Numbered from the stretch's first letter, positions 26,077 to 41,108 are shown. The stretch is 64,000 nt of DNA from Pseudomonas triticifolii (GCF_014358015.1 NZ_JACONV010000002.1:124001-188000), one strand, 5' to 3'. Translations and numbers: made by a program. The notes: generated by a model not told the origin, from the sequence alone.

Positions 26077-26943
26077 TCAACGGCGTGGCAAGAATCCGAG
26101 CGGATCTACAGGCTTTCCTTGACGGCGAATCTCAAAATGCAGTTTCACCCGGTCAGTTCCTGTTGACCCCATTTCGGCAATCGTCTGCCCTGCCTTGACT
26201 TGCTGCCCTTCCCGAACCAAGAGCCTGCGGTTATGACCGTAGGCACTGACGTAGGTATCGCTGTGTTTGATGATGATCAATTCGCCGTAGCCCCGTAATC
26301 CACTTCCGGCGTAAACGACCGAACCATCAGACGCTGCCAAAACAGGCTGTCCCAAATCACCAGCGATATCAATTCCTTTATTCAAACTACCGTTTGAAGA
26401 AAATTTTCCTATCAGTATGCCACTTGAAGGCCAGGTCCACCCGCTCGGGGACTTGCCGGCCGGGCCGGTTGCAGTGGTTGCGGAAGGGGGTATGACCACA
26501 GGTACGACCGCGATCGGCTTGGAAATAACGGTGGTTTTTACCGAGCCGGAACTGCTGGTCGTGGTGGAGGTGCTGGTGACCGGGCGGCCCGAATCAGCTG
26601 CGGAAGCTACACCCTGCGTTGAAGAAGAGCGTCCATCAAAGCGAATCGTCTGACCGGGCTTGATGGTAAAGGGCTCCGGGATCTGATTACGAGCGGCCAG
26701 AGCCTTCCAGTCCCAGCCGTAACGAAACGCAATTGAAAAAAGTGTATCTCCGCGTTTGACCACATACTGGCCCGTCGTGACTGCCGGGCGTTGAGGCACG
26801 GAGTTGCCGTTACGATCGACAACGCGAACGCCGCCCGAAGGCGAACTGGAACAGCCGACCAAGAGGACACTGAGAGCAATGCCAATCAACAGACGCTGAT
26901 AACTTCTTGAAGACCTGAGCTGCTGAATGACTGTGTGACTCAC
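26077..26943 (-). CDS. nlpD: LysM/M23-domain lipoprotein NlpD
   Basis: 288-residue outer-membrane lipoprotein that activates a cell-separating amidase (AmiC in E. coli). The lipobox LLVGC places the lipidated Cys at 31. A LysM domain (about 59-103: YVVKRGDTLFSIAFRYGWDW) binds peptidoglycan. A low-complexity Ser/Thr/Pro linker follows to about 170. The C-terminal LytM domain has KGIDIAGDLGQPVLAASDG and KLHFEIRRQGKPVDP. Active M23 enzymes have HxxxD and HxH at these places; here the first His is replaced (NKGIDIA), so the domain is probably non-catalytic, as in E. coli NlpD. The coding region should also carry the rpoS promoter. Confidence 0.94.
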   Translation of the reverse strand: MSHTVIQQLRSSRSYQRLLIGIALSVLLVGCSSSPSGGVRVVDRNGNSVPQRPAVTTGQYVVKRGDTLFSIAFRYGWDWKALAARNQIPEPFTIKPGQTIRFDGRSSSTQGVASAADSGRPVTSTSTTTSSSGSVKTTVISKPIAVVPVVIPPSATTATGPAGKSPSGWTWPSSGILIGKFSSNGSLNKGIDIAGDLGQPVLAASDGSVVYAGSGLRGYGELIIIKHSDTYVSAYGHNRRLLVREGQQVKAGQTIAEMGSTGTDRVKLHFEIRRQGKPVDPLGFLPRR

Positions 26944-27146
26944 CCGCCACTCCCTTTACTGGTGACTGAATTCAAAAGATGCCTATTGTGCCGCAAGTGC
27001 GGCGGGCAACCAGTACTTAACTGCGTCAAAACCCTATGGCGTGCAGATCCGGCAAAGAATCGATGCAATTTTGCCATCGTTATCATGAACAGACGGCTGT
27101 AGACCGGCGCTACGCGTCAGAATTCACTCACAACGTCTGTCGTCAT

Positions 27147-27824
27147 TCATGCAATGGGGCCGTTCAACAACGGCACGAATCGTACGGCGCCCAGAACATG
27201 TCGGGAAAACCCGTTTTCCTCGCGGATGATCAGCATCAATTGCTGGACCTCGCCCGAACCGACCGGTATGACCAGTCGACCGCCAGGTGCCAGCTGATCG
27301 AGCAGCGCCTGGGGCACGTCCGTCGCCACCGCCGTCACGATGATACCGTTGTAGGGCGCCAGTGCTGGCCAGCCCTCCCAGCCGTCTCCCCATCGAAACA
27401 CCACATTGCGCAGGTTGAGCTCGACCAGACGCTCCTTGGCCCGGTCCTGAAGCACCTTGATGCGCTCCACCGAAAACACCCGCTCCACAAGCTGCGACAA
27501 CACCGCTGTCTGGTAGCCCGACCCCGTGCCGATCTCCATGACCTTGTCCAGCGGACCGGCCGCGAGCAACAGCTCGCTCATGCGCGCGACCATGTAGGGC
27601 TGGGAGATCGTCTGGTTGTGGCCGATAGGCAGCGCCGTGTCTTCATAAGCGCGATGTGCGAGCGCCTCATCCACGAACAGGTGCCGAGGTGTCTTGCGAA
27701 TCACGTCCAGGACGCGGGCGTTAGTGATGCCTTCTTCATACAAGCGTTGAATCAAGCGCTCGCGAGTGCGCTGCGAGGTCATTCCGATCCCGCGACGCAA
27801 CAGATCATCTTGCTCGCGTGACAT
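27147..27824 (-). CDS. pcm: Protein-L-isoaspartate O-methyltransferase
   Basis: 225-residue SAM-dependent enzyme that starts repair of isoaspartyl residues in ageing proteins. The SAM-binding motif I is [15 protein letters not shown] near residue 80. The substrate loop [20 protein letters not shown] lies near 55. The ATG at 27824 shares one base with the surE stop (TGATG), so translation is coupled; the frame extends upstream to 27845 inside surE but without similarity. Part of the surE-pcm-nlpD-rpoS stress-survival cluster. Confidence 0.96.
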   Translation of the reverse strand: MSREQDDLLRRGIGMTSQRTRERLIQRLYEEGITNARVLDVIRKTPRHLFVDEALAHRAYEDTALPIGHNQTISQPYMVARMSELLLAAGPLDKVMEIGTGSGYQTAVLSQLVERVFSVERIKVLQDRAKERLVELNLRNVVFRWGDGWEGWPALAPYNGIIVTAVATDVPQALLDQLAPGGRLVIPVGSGEVQQLMLIIREENGFSRHVLGAVRFVPLLNGPIA

Positions 27825-28573
27825 CAGCGCAGTCCCTCCAGCCACGTATTAAGGCTGCTGAAACCGTCCTGATAGGTGCGATCCAGTTGCAGCGGCGTAA
27901 TCGATACATAGCCTTGCATGACGGCGTGAAAGTCAGTCCCTGCTCCGCCGTCCTCGGCGTCGCCGGCTGCCGCAATCCAGTAACCGGCACGACCACGAGG
28001 ATCGACCACCTTGATAGGCGCTGCTGCGCGCGCACGATGACCCAACCGGGTCAACTGAATACCGCGTACGTGGTCAAGTGGCAGGTTGGGGATGTTCACG
28101 TTCAGCACCGTACGCGGAGGCAGATCGAGTTGCTCATGGGCTTGTACCAGCAAACGCGCGTAATGCGCCGCCGTGGCAAGGTTGTCCGGCTGGCGCGACA
28201 GAAACGAAAAGGCAAACGAGGGGCGCTGCAGAAAGCGTCCTTCGAGCGCTGCGGCCACCGTGCCGGAATACAGCACATCGTCGCCGAGGTTAGCCCCCAG
28301 ATTGATACCCGAAACAACCATGTCCGGCTCGCGCTCCAGCAGCCCGTTGAGACCAAGATGCACGCAATCGGTCGGCGTGCCATTCACGCTGATAAAGCCA
28401 TTGGCCAGCGTCTGCGGATGCAGAGGCCGATCCAGGGTCAGCGAACTGCTGGCACCGCTCTTGTCTTGATCAGGCGCGATAACCACGCACTCAGTGTAGT
28501 CCGCCAACGCCGCATACAGCGCCGCCAGACCGGGTGCACTTACCCCGTCATCGTTTGAAATCAGAATACGCAT
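27824..28573 (-). CDS. surE: 5'/3'-nucleotidase SurE
   Basis: 249-residue metal-dependent nucleoside monophosphate phosphatase needed for stationary-phase survival. The N-terminus is the family signature [15 protein letters not shown] with metal-binding Asp8-Asp9, followed by [14 protein letters not shown] and [20 protein letters not shown]. The start at 28573 lies inside the end of truD (13-bp overlap), and its stop overlaps pcm. Both junctions indicate one transcript. Confidence 0.97.
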   Translation of the reverse strand: MRILISNDDGVSAPGLAALYAALADYTECVVIAPDQDKSGASSSLTLDRPLHPQTLANGFISVNGTPTDCVHLGLNGLLEREPDMVVSGINLGANLGDDVLYSGTVAAALEGRFLQRPSFAFSFLSRQPDNLATAAHYARLLVQAHEQLDLPPRTVLNVNIPNLPLDHVRGIQLTRLGHRARAAAPIKVVDPRGRAGYWIAAAGDAEDGGAGTDFHAVMQGYVSITPLQLDRTYQDGFSSLNTWLEGLR

Positions 28574-29619
28574 GGGCTGTCCGTCTGCCCAACCGGCACC
28601 AGATCGACGAGCTCGCGCACCAATACGGTGGCAAAGCATCCAGGCGGAAGGACGAATTCCAGTTGCAGAATGTCAGGCTCGGGATAATGCCACGTCAGCC
28701 GCCCAATGGGCAGCCGCAGGATGCGACGTTCGTGCTCCATTCCCGCTCTGATGAGCCAGTCGCGAAGCGCCGGATGTTCGGCGGCAACGGCATTCTCCAG
28801 GTCGCCTGTGATGCCCAGAGCTGGCGATGGGCCTGCGCCCCACTGCGGGCCGGTCGGGTGCAGGTCCAGAATGGCCAGACGCGGGTCGCTGCACTCATCC
28901 ACACCCGCTGGAAAAAAACTCCGGCTGTCAGTGAACGCCAGCAAATCGCCCACTTGGGCACGTTGCCAGCTGCCGTCTGCGACACGGGCCGCCAGCACCT
29001 GATTGAACAGGTAGCTGCGGGCAGTTGAAAGCAGGCGCGAGCGGACTGCGCGCTGTTCGGGCAATGCCTGACGAGACGCATAGTCGCGCGCTTCGCCCAG
29101 ATTGCCGCCTTGATAGCCGAAGCGCTGGACGCCGAAGTAATTCGGGATACCCAGACGGGAAATCGACTCCAGGCGCTGATTCAGCGCGGCCTGATCGGCG
29201 TCCAGCCGAGTGAGGCGCAAGGTGAAGCCATTGGCTGCATGAGCACCGCGCTGCAGCTTGCGCTTGTGACGTTGCGTTTTGAGAATCTGCAGGGTCTCAT
29301 CTTGCGCCGCGGACAGATCGGGGTCGGCCTTGCCGGGCAGTTGAATACTGAACCACTGACGCGTCAGCGCCTGCCGGTCTTTCAGACCCGCGTAACTGAC
29401 CGTACGCAGTTGCACACCCGCCGCCCGCGCCAGGCGACGGGCCGCTTCTTCGGTATTGAGGCCACGTTTCTCGACCCACAGCCACAAATGCTCGCCATCA
29501 CCCGAAAGGGGAATGTCGAGCACTTCGTCGACTTGAAAGTCCTCGGCAGTTGCCTTCAGAACAGCGCGTCCCAGTGCATCGCCATAGGCCCGCGGCCCTA
29601 ACAGTTCCAGTTCGGTCAT
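28561..29619 (-). CDS. truD: tRNA pseudouridine(13) synthase TruD
   Basis: 352 residues. The catalytic Asp lies in [16 protein letters not shown] near residue 80. An [15 protein letters not shown] motif around 165 is characteristic of TruD. The central TRUD insertion domain (about 155-300) and the N-terminal [17 protein letters not shown] segment are present. It modifies U13 of tRNA-Glu. It overlaps surE by 13 bp and its start overlaps the ispF stop by four bases (ATGA). Confidence 0.96.
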   Translation of the reverse strand: MTELELLGPRAYGDALGRAVLKATAEDFQVDEVLDIPLSGDGEHLWLWVEKRGLNTEEAARRLARAAGVQLRTVSYAGLKDRQALTRQWFSIQLPGKADPDLSAAQDETLQILKTQRHKRKLQRGAHAANGFTLRLTRLDADQAALNQRLESISRLGIPNYFGVQRFGYQGGNLGEARDYASRQALPEQRAVRSRLLSTARSYLFNQVLAARVADGSWQRAQVGDLLAFTDSRSFFPAGVDECSDPRLAILDLHPTGPQWGAGPSPALGITGDLENAVAAEHPALRDWLIRAGMEHERRILRLPIGRLTWHYPEPDILQLEFVLPPGCFATVLVRELVDLVPVGQTDSPCVF

Positions 29620-30089
29620 GCGCGCAGCAACAAGGCGACGGCATGTACGGCAATGCCTTCTTCACGACCGGTGAAACCCAGTTTCTCAGTCGTGGTGGCC
29701 TTGACGTTGACCTGATCCAGCTCGACCTGCAGGTCTTCGGCAATCAGGGCACGCATGGCGTCGATGTGCGGTGCCATCTTGGGCGCCTGGGCGACGATGG
29801 TGGCGTCGACGTTACCGACCTTCCAGCCCTTGCCCTGCACCTGCTTGAGCACATGGCGCAGCAGCACGCGGCTGTCAGCCCCCTTGAACTGTGGGTCAGT
29901 GTCCGGGAAGTGCTTGCCGATGTCGCCCAGTGCCGCAGCGCCGAGCAAGGCGTCGCTCAGCGCGTGCAGCAGAACGTCGCCATCCGAATGGGCCAGCAGG
30001 CCGAACCCGTGTGCAATCCGCACGCCGCCCAAGGTGATGAAGTCGCCTTCAGCGAAACGGTGCACATCATAGCCGTGGCCAATACGCAT
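29616..30089 (-). CDS. ispF: 2-C-methyl-D-erythritol 2,4-cyclodiphosphate synthase
   Basis: 157-residue trimeric zinc enzyme of the non-mevalonate isoprenoid pathway. The zinc ligands are in [12 protein letters not shown] (Asp8, His10) and the later [17 protein letters not shown] (His42). [14 protein letters not shown] and [16 protein letters not shown] are family motifs. The ATG directly follows the T run of a terminator hairpin, with AGGG inside the 3' arm as the only ribosome-binding candidate. In many bacteria ispD and ispF are adjacent; here ispD is about 3 kb away and the formaldehyde genes lie between. Confidence 0.97.
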   Translation of the reverse strand: MRIGHGYDVHRFAEGDFITLGGVRIAHGFGLLAHSDGDVLLHALSDALLGAAALGDIGKHFPDTDPQFKGADSRVLLRHVLKQVQGKGWKVGNVDATIVAQAPKMAPHIDAMRALIAEDLQVELDQVNVKATTTEKLGFTGREEGIAVHAVALLLRA

Positions 30090-30119
30090 AAAAAAACGCC
30101 CTGAAAAAAGTCAGGGCGT
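30090..30119 (-). terminator. Terminator of adhC-fghA, abutting ispF
   Basis: On the minus strand ACGCCCTGA pairs with TCAGGGCGT around a six-base loop, followed by T7. The T run touches the ispF ATG. The 3' arm contains AGGG, which may be the ispF ribosome-binding site. Confidence 0.88.
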
Positions 30120-30183
30120 GATTCTACCTGCTTTGGCACAGCTTGGGTTTGTCAGAGACAACACCACTCGCCGGGCAACCCCA

Positions 30184-31041
30184 TCAAAGCGTCCCTTGAT
30201 CGAACAAGGCACTGGCGTGATGGCGCAGGTGGTCTTCGATGAAGCTGGCGATGAAGAAATAGCTGTGGTCGTAACCAGGCTGCATTCTCAGTACCAGCGG
30301 CTGCTGCGCGGACTTGGCGGCCTGAACCAGCGCTTCAGGCTTGAGCTGAGTCACCAGGAAGTCGTCACGATCACCTTGATCGATCAACGTGGGCAGCTGC
30401 TCTGTGGCATCGGCCATCAATACACTGGCGTCCCACTCACGCCAACGCGAACGGTCCTCTCCCAGATAACGGGAAAACGCTTTTTGACCCCAAGGGCAAT
30501 CCATTGGGTTGCTGATCGGCGAAAACGCCGAAACCGACTTATAGCGACCCGGATTGCGCAAGGCACAGACCAGCGCCCCATGCCCGCCCATCGAGTGACC
30601 GCTGATGCTGCGTGCCTGCGACGCCGGGAAATGCGCCTCGATAAGACCCGGCAGCTCAGTGACTACATAATCGTGCATTTGATAATGGCGGGCGTAAGGC
30701 TGTTCAGTGGCATTGAGATAGAAGCCGGCTCCCAGACCGAAATCCCAGGCTCCGTCAGGATCGCCCGGCACATCCGGGCCACGCGGACTGGTGTCCGGAG
30801 CCACGATTATGATGCCCAGTTCAGCCGCAACCCGCTGAGCAGCCGCCTTCTGCATGAAGTTCTCATCGGTGCAGGTCAGGCCGGACAACCAGTACACAAC
30901 CGGCAACTTGCCGCCCTGCTCTGCCTGCGGCGGCAAATAGACCGCAAACACCATATCGCAGCCCAGCACGTGTGAGTGATGCTTGTAACGCTTGTGCCAG
31001 CCGCCGAAGCTTTTCTGGCAGGAAATGTTTTCCAGGGTCAT
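30184..31041 (-). CDS. fghA: S-formylglutathione hydrolase
   Basis: 285-residue esterase-D-type serine hydrolase that releases formate and glutathione in formaldehyde detoxification. The nucleophile elbow is SGHSMGGHGAL near residue 148. The oxyanion region is WLSGLTCTDENF near 55. Triad Asp and His lie in IDQGDRDDFL and PGYDHSYFFI near 225 and 258. It follows adhC by 59 bp in the same direction, giving the complete two-step pathway. Confidence 0.96.
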   Translation of the reverse strand: MTLENISCQKSFGGWHKRYKHHSHVLGCDMVFAVYLPPQAEQGGKLPVVYWLSGLTCTDENFMQKAAAQRVAAELGIIIVAPDTSPRGPDVPGDPDGAWDFGLGAGFYLNATEQPYARHYQMHDYVVTELPGLIEAHFPASQARSISGHSMGGHGALVCALRNPGRYKSVSAFSPISNPMDCPWGQKAFSRYLGEDRSRWREWDASVLMADATEQLPTLIDQGDRDDFLVTQLKPEALVQAAKSAQQPLVLRMQPGYDHSYFFIASFIEDHLRHHASALFDQGTL

Positions 31042-31100
31042 GGTGGACTCCGAACGTCTGGCAGCAAGCCCGGTCTGGGCCTGCCGCGCGCCGCTGCTGT

Positions 31101-32294
<1,194 letters not shown>

Positions 32295-32317
32295 TTAATG
32301 CTGTACAGGGATAATGA

Positions 32318-33214
32318 ATGCACACCAGTCGCTGGGAAGGTCTCGACGAATTTGTGGCGGTGGCCGAATGTGGCCAGTTCACTGCTGCGGCACAACGGCT
32401 TGGCGTGTCTTCTTCGCACGTCAGTCGCCAGATTGTTCGTCTGGAAGAAAGGCTGCAGACCCGTTTGCTGTATCGCAGTACCCGCAAAGTGGCGCTAACC
32501 GAGGCGGGCCAGACCTTTCTGCATCATTGCCAACGCCTGCAGGACGGCCGCGAAGAAGCCTTGAGGGCCGTCGGCGACCTGACCAGCGAACCCAAAGGGT
32601 TGTTGCGCATGACCTGCGCGGTGGCGTACGGAGAACGATTCATCACGCCGCTGGTGACACGCTTCATGGACGTGTACCCGCACTTGCGAGTCGACATCGA
32701 ACTGAGCAACGAGACTCTGGACCTGGTTCACGAAGGCATGGACCTGGCGATCCGCCTCGGTCGGCTGCAGGATTCGCGCATGGTCGCCACACGCCTGGCA
32801 CCGCGCCAGATGTACCTGTGCGCAGCCCCTTCCTACATCGCACGCTATGGCCGTCCACACAGCCTGTCTGAACTGAGTCGCCATAACTGCCTGATCGGCG
32901 GCAGCGACACCTGGCTACTGCAACAAAACGGGCGTGAGTTTTCTCAGCGCGTACAGGGCAACTGGCGCTGCAACAGTGGCCAGGCAGTGCTCGACGCTGC
33001 GTTGCATGGCGTCGGTCTGTGCCAGCTACCGGACTATTACGTGCAGAAACATCTGAAGAGTGGCGCGCTTGTTTCTCTGCTGGAGCCGCACCAGCCCCCC
33101 AACACTGCCGTGTGGGCGCTGTACCCACAGCAAAGGCTCCTGTCACCCAAGGTTCGCAAACTGGTGGATTATCTGAAAGAAGGGCTGGCGATGCGCGAAG
33201 AGTATCGCCAGTAA
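32318..33214 (+). CDS. LysR-family regulator beside the formaldehyde operon (GfnR-like)
   Basis: 298 residues. The helix-turn-helix domain (1-65) includes GLDEFVAVAECGQFTAAAQR and SSSHVSRQIVRLEERLQ. The effector domain spans about 90-290, with DLVHEGMDLAIRLGRLQDSR. The sequence belongs to the CrgA-like subgroup. It is divergent from adhC with 104 bp between starts, in which GTACAG (32253-32258) and CTGTAC (32301-32306) form an inverted repeat. In P. aeruginosa the gene at this place is, to my recollection, gfnR, which controls adhC-fghA. Target assignment is by context. Confidence 0.85.
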   Translation: MHTSRWEGLDEFVAVAECGQFTAAAQRLGVSSSHVSRQIVRLEERLQTRLLYRSTRKVALTEAGQTFLHHCQRLQDGREEALRAVGDLTSEPKGLLRMTCAVAYGERFITPLVTRFMDVYPHLRVDIELSNETLDLVHEGMDLAIRLGRLQDSRMVATRLAPRQMYLCAAPSYIARYGRPHSLSELSRHNCLIGGSDTWLLQQNGREFSQRVQGNWRCNSGQAVLDAALHGVGLCQLPDYYVQKHLKSGALVSLLEPHQPPNTAVWALYPQQRLLSPKVRKLVDYLKEGLAMREEYRQ

Positions 33215-33227
33215 AACACTCAGTGAT

Positions 33228-33938
33228 TCAACGACTGAAATCACTACGGCGCTGACGCAACCACTCCAGATCCTCAGGTCGAGTGACTTTGATGTTATCG
33301 GAGCGGCCTTCAATCAATCGGGGCGACTGCCCCGCCCACTCGATGGCCGACGCCTCATCAGTGATCGTCACGTTCGACACCAGACTGTCGGCAAGCGCAC
33401 GGTGCAAGGCACCCAGACGAAACATCTGCGGTGTGTAGGCCTGCCAGATCAGGCTGCGATCAACCGTCTCCACCACACGACCGGCACTGTCGACGCGCTT
33501 GAGCGTGTCCCGCGCCGGGACGGCGAGCAGGCCACCCACCGGATCGTCGGCCAGTTCGCTGAGCAGAGTGTCCAGGTCGCTGCGCGCCAGATTGGGACGC
33601 GCGGCATCATGGACCAGTACCCAATCGTCATCGCCGGCACCCTGCGCGTGCAGATGCAGCAAGGCATTGAGCACCGAGCCCGAACGCTCCTTGCCGCCAT
33701 CAACCCGCTGAATTCGCGAGTCCAGCGCACAGGGCAACGCAGGCCAGTAAGGATCGTCCACGGCAAGGCTGATCACCAACCCCTTGAGACGAGGGTGATC
33801 CAGAAAACTTAACAGGCTGTGTTCAAGAATGGTAAGGCCGCCCAACTGCAGGTACTGCTTGGGACGGTCTGCTGCCATGCGGGCACCGATACCCGCTGCA
33901 GGTATCACCGCCCAGAAGGCAGGGAGAAAGTCTTTCAT
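33228..33938 (-). CDS. ispD: 2-C-methyl-D-erythritol 4-phosphate cytidylyltransferase
   Basis: 236-residue enzyme joining CTP and methylerythritol phosphate in isoprenoid synthesis. The nucleotide-binding start is AVIPAAGIGARMAADRPKQY. DDWVLVHDAARPNL and KRVDSAGRVVETVDRSLIWQ are typical. It follows ftsB by 15 bp, the conserved ftsB-ispD order. It converges on the LysR gene with no terminator visible in the 13 bp between them. Confidence 0.96.
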   Translation of the reverse strand: MKDFLPAFWAVIPAAGIGARMAADRPKQYLQLGGLTILEHSLLSFLDHPRLKGLVISLAVDDPYWPALPCALDSRIQRVDGGKERSGSVLNALLHLHAQGAGDDDWVLVHDAARPNLARSDLDTLLSELADDPVGGLLAVPARDTLKRVDSAGRVVETVDRSLIWQAYTPQMFRLGALHRALADSLVSNVTITDEASAIEWAGQSPRLIEGRSDNIKVTRPEDLEWLRQRRSDFSR

Positions 33939-33953
33939 GACACCTACTTTTTA

Positions 33954-34232
33954 TTATTGCGCAAGCTGATAGAGGGTTTCGCCATCCTTGACCATGCCCA
34001 GTTCATGACGGGCACGCTCTTCGACCGTCTCAAGCCCTTTCTTCAGCTCCATGACTTCAGCGTCGAGCACGCGATTGCGCTCCAGAAGGACCTGGTTTTC
34101 AGCATGCTGATCCGCGATCTGCTGGTTCAGGCTGGCCACTTGCGCCAGGCTGCCATTACCCACCCACAGGCGATACTGCAAACCGGCAAGCAACAACAGC
34201 AGGATAAGGAACAACCAGTTAGGACTGCGCAT
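33954..34232 (-). CDS. ftsB: Cell division protein FtsB
   Basis: 92-residue bitopic membrane protein of the FtsQLB divisome complex. Residues 4-21 form the membrane helix (NWLFLILLLLLAGLQYRLW). A leucine-zipper-like coiled coil follows (VASLNQQIADQHAENQVLLE and further). It ends with the conserved ERARHELGMVKDGETLYQL. The ATG at 34232 starts immediately before the helix. It lies between eno and ispD, the usual place. Confidence 0.95.
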   Translation of the reverse strand: MRSPNWLFLILLLLLAGLQYRLWVGNGSLAQVASLNQQIADQHAENQVLLERNRVLDAEVMELKKGLETVEERARHELGMVKDGETLYQLAQ

Positions 34233-34295
34233 TGAAATATCAGGTACCCAGTAAAAAGACGGCAGAGCCAACACGATAAACAAATGACTGAGGGC

Positions 34296-34323
34296 ATTGA
34301 GCCTGACGAAAGCCAGGCTCAAT
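34296..34323. other. Perfect inverted repeat between eno and ftsB
   Basis: ATTGAGCCTG pairs with CAGGCTCAAT around an eight-base loop. There is no T run, so Rho-independent termination is doubtful. It may weaken read-through from eno or stabilise a 3' end. Confidence 0.55.
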
Positions 34324-34420
34324 CACTCCAGGTTACAGCGGAGCGTCAGCATTAACGCTGCGGATCAGGCCGGATGAACCGACTTTCCCGCAACGCCCTG
34401 CGTCTTTTACCATCTATGGC

Positions 34421-35764
<1,344 letters not shown>

Positions 35765-35799
35765 TCAGGCACAGAAAACGGCAGGCCCGAATGCGACAA

Positions 35800-35819
35800 C
35801 CCCGTCACGAATGACGGGG
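35800..35819. other. Hairpin between kdsA and eno
   Basis: CCCCGTCA (35800-35807) and TGACGGGG (35812-35819) with a CGAA tetraloop form a stable hairpin 26 bp after the kdsA stop. No T run follows. Confidence 0.55.
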
Positions 35820-35845
35820 AACGGCACTTTACCGGAGAACCCTGT

Positions 35846-38359
<2,514 letters not shown>

Positions 38360-38602
38360 TTAAAGCGGTCAGAGCCGCCGGGGAAAGCGAAGGAAGGCCG
38401 AAGCCTCCGATTACCGACAAAATTCACGGTGAACTCCCGAAACTGCTGCGTTGAAACCGACCGGCCAGAAGCCTGCCTATTGCGCGCCACATTTTAAGAA
38501 TCGCCCAGTAAACACTGGTTGGTAACCGGCAACTTGCGTTGTTTCAAAAGAACCAACAGAAGCTGTATCAAGAAGGGAGCGTAGTCTACCTGAAAGGGCC
38601 TT

Positions 38603-39952
38603 TCAGCTCAAACTTTGGTCGCTGGCCGGTGCCATCCACTGTAAACGCCAGCTTCCATTGGGCGCAGCGTCCAGTCCAGGCAGGCCGGCCACTGCCAGCA
38701 ACTGATCATCGCAGTACAGCAGCGGCAATCTGCCGCGGACGAAGGACGGCACGTGCCGCTCATTGAGCAGACGCTTGAGATCGCGATGTCCACGTCCTGC
38801 GACCTGCAGGATTTCAGAGCCCTGACGATAACGCACCTCAACCGGTGCCGAAGGCGCGTCGCCTTGCAGAGTGAGCTGGCCGTTGCCAGGCAGGCGCAGC
38901 GGCTGACGGGGATCAGGCCAGGTACTCATGCCTTTGCAAGGCCGCAGCCAGGGTCCAGACAACCACCAGATATGCCCTTGCGTACGATGCAGCTCTCCGT
39001 CAGCCAGCCGCCAGACCGGCTGCGCCCCCTCCCCCGCATCCCGCAACGTTCCCCACCCGGCCCAGTGATCGGTATCAGGCAAGAGGGTCAGTGGCGCGAG
39101 CCAGTGACGCAGTGCGTTGCGTTGCCGAGTCGCGGACAACCCTGCGAGAGGAGCGAGGGCCAGCACTGGAAGGCCGAGCCAGGCAAACGGCGTGGTGGCC
39201 CGCGCGTCAGCCAGATCCTGTTCGGCCAGCTCGCCCAGCAGCTGTTGGGCCTCTCCAAGATGCCGGGCCGTGCGCGCCATGCTGGAAACAGCCTGCGGCC
39301 ATCTGGATGTCAGCACAGGCATTATCTGTGCACGCAGGAAATTACGTGAAAACCGCACGTCGTCATTGCTGGGGTCTTCGATCCAGTTAAGGCCATGCTC
39401 GCGGGCATAGCCTTCAAGCTCGCTGCGTGAACAGTCAAGCAGCGGCCTGACCAGATGCCCCAGCCCCAACGTACGATACTCGGGCATCGCAGCAAGCCCT
39501 CGAACGCCGGCACCACGCAACAGACGAAACAGCAGTGTTTCAGCCTGATCGTCGCGATGCTGCCCCGTCAGCAACACCTCCGCCTCGCCAAGCTGCCCGC
39601 AAAAGGCTGCATAACGTGCCTCTCGGGCCGCCCGCTCGATGCTGGCGCCCGACTCAACCTTCACGCTGATCGTCTGGAGCGGCACACCAAACGCCTGACA
39701 GACCTGCAGACAATGCGCCGGCCAGCCATCGGCAACCGCCTGCAAACCGTGATGAACATGGATAGCTTTCAGAGCGGGCAGAGGCTCGCGCCTGGCCAGT
39801 TCAGCCAGAAGATGCAACAGAACAGTGGAATCGAGGCCGCCGGAGAACCCGACATGCCAGACAGGTGCATCGCGCCAAGGCATCAGCGCCTGAAGAACCC
39901 TGGAGGGGAGATCATGACCGAGATGTCTGGGATGGGTCATTGATAAGCTCAT
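38603..39952 (-). CDS. tilS: tRNA(Ile)-lysidine synthase
   Basis: 449-residue ATPase that converts C34 of the AUA-reading tRNA-Ile to lysidine. The PP-loop SGGLDSTVLLHLL lies near residue 37, followed by GQHRDDQAETLLFRLLRGAG. The middle substrate-binding domain and a C-terminal TilS_C domain (EVRYRQGSEILQVAGRGHRD, LPLLYCDDQLLAVAGL) complete it. Start at 39952 (MSLSMTHPRH) has GGGA upstream; ATG 39940 is an alternative. The stop lies in a short palindrome (38590-38606). Confidence 0.94.
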   Translation of the reverse strand: MSLSMTHPRHLGHDLPSRVLQALMPWRDAPVWHVGFSGGLDSTVLLHLLAELARREPLPALKAIHVHHGLQAVADGWPAHCLQVCQAFGVPLQTISVKVESGASIERAAREARYAAFCGQLGEAEVLLTGQHRDDQAETLLFRLLRGAGVRGLAAMPEYRTLGLGHLVRPLLDCSRSELEGYAREHGLNWIEDPSNDDVRFSRNFLRAQIMPVLTSRWPQAVSSMARTARHLGEAQQLLGELAEQDLADARATTPFAWLGLPVLALAPLAGLSATRQRNALRHWLAPLTLLPDTDHWAGWGTLRDAGEGAQPVWRLADGELHRTQGHIWWLSGPWLRPCKGMSTWPDPRQPLRLPGNGQLTLQGDAPSAPVEVRYRQGSEILQVAGRGHRDLKRLLNERHVPSFVRGRLPLLYCDDQLLAVAGLPGLDAAPNGSWRLQWMAPASDQSLS

Positions 39953-40033
39953 TCGTCCCGGGCAACGCTGTGCCACGGTGTCTGCTGTGAGAGCGCGCCA
40001 TGCCAGAAACACAGCGCCCTCTCTCGCATCGCC

Positions 40034-40981
40034 TTACAGGCCGTAGCTCATCAGACGATCGTAACGACGGGCCAGAAGCGCGTCGTTGTCGAACTTCTTG
40101 AGCATTGCCAGCTGGCTGCTCAGTTCTTCACGAATCGAAGCAGCGGCTGCCACCGGGTCACGGTGCGCGCCACCCAGCGGCTCGTCGATGACCTTGTCCA
40201 CGATACCCAAGCCTTTCAAGCGCTCGGCAGTAATCCCCATGGCCTCGGCAGCATCCGGCGCTTTCTCGGCAGTCTTCCACAGGATCGAAGCGCAGCCTTC
40301 CGGCGAGATCACCGCATAGGTCGAATACTGCAGCATGTTCAGTTGGTCACACACGCCGATGGCCAGTGCCCCGCCCGAACCGCCTTCACCGATTACAGTG
40401 GCGATGATCGGCGTCTTGAGACGCGCCATGACACGCAGGTTCCAGGCAATCGCTTCGCTCTGGTTGCGCTCTTCAGCATCGATACCAGGGTAGGCACCAG
40501 GCGTGTCGATGAAGGTCAGGATCGGCATCTTGAAGCGCTCGGCCATTTCCATCAGGCGGCAGGCCTTGCGATAGCCTTCAGGGCGTGGCATGCCAAAGTT
40601 GCGGCGTACCTTTTCGCGAACTTCGCGGCCCTTCTGGTGACCGATCACCATCACCGGCTGGCCTTCCAGACGCGCTACGCCGCCGACAATGGCCGCGTCA
40701 TCGGAAAAGTGACGGTCGCCGTGCAACTCATCGAACTCGGTGAAGATGTTTTCGATGTAGTCCAAGGTGTACGGACGACGCGGATGACGCGCCATGCGCG
40801 CGATCTGCCAGCTGGTCAGGTTGCCGAAGATACTTTCAGTGAGCGTTCTGCTCTTGTCTTGCAGCCGGGAGATTTCGTCGCCGATGTTCAGCGAGTTGTC
40901 ATTACCCACCAAGCGCAGTTCTTCGATTTTGGCCTGCAAGTCAGCGATAGGCTGTTCGAAATCAAGAAAATTCGGGTTCAT
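40034..40981 (-). CDS. accA: Acetyl-CoA carboxylase carboxyltransferase subunit alpha
   Basis: 315 residues. With AccD it transfers the carboxyl group from biotin-AccB to acetyl-CoA, the committed step of fatty-acid synthesis. Family marks are [51 protein letters not shown] and [11 protein letters not shown]. The ATG at 40981 opens the conserved N-terminus; the longer open frame is spacer. It follows dnaE by 127 bp, the dnaE-accA order common to gammaproteobacteria. Confidence 0.97.
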   Translation of the reverse strand: MNPNFLDFEQPIADLQAKIEELRLVGNDNSLNIGDEISRLQDKSRTLTESIFGNLTSWQIARMARHPRRPYTLDYIENIFTEFDELHGDRHFSDDAAIVGGVARLEGQPVMVIGHQKGREVREKVRRNFGMPRPEGYRKACRLMEMAERFKMPILTFIDTPGAYPGIDAEERNQSEAIAWNLRVMARLKTPIIATVIGEGGSGGALAIGVCDQLNMLQYSTYAVISPEGCASILWKTAEKAPDAAEAMGITAERLKGLGIVDKVIDEPLGGAHRDPVAAAASIREELSSQLAMLKKFDNDALLARRYDRLMSYGL

Positions 40982-41108
40982 AGGCATCCGTCTTGGGTAG
41001 ACGGCCAAGAGGCCGGCCGGTTGATCCGTCTGCGCCTTTCCCTGGGGAACAGGCGCGTTCAGGTCGAAATTAAAATTCAGGGCTGAGCGCAGATCGAGCC
41101 TGCGGCGT

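Noticed and set aside
38590..38606. Palindrome CTGAAAGGGCCTTTCAG as a terminator
   Set aside because: The repeat has a one-base centre, too small for an RNA loop without opening pairs, and no T run follows; it also covers the tilS stop.
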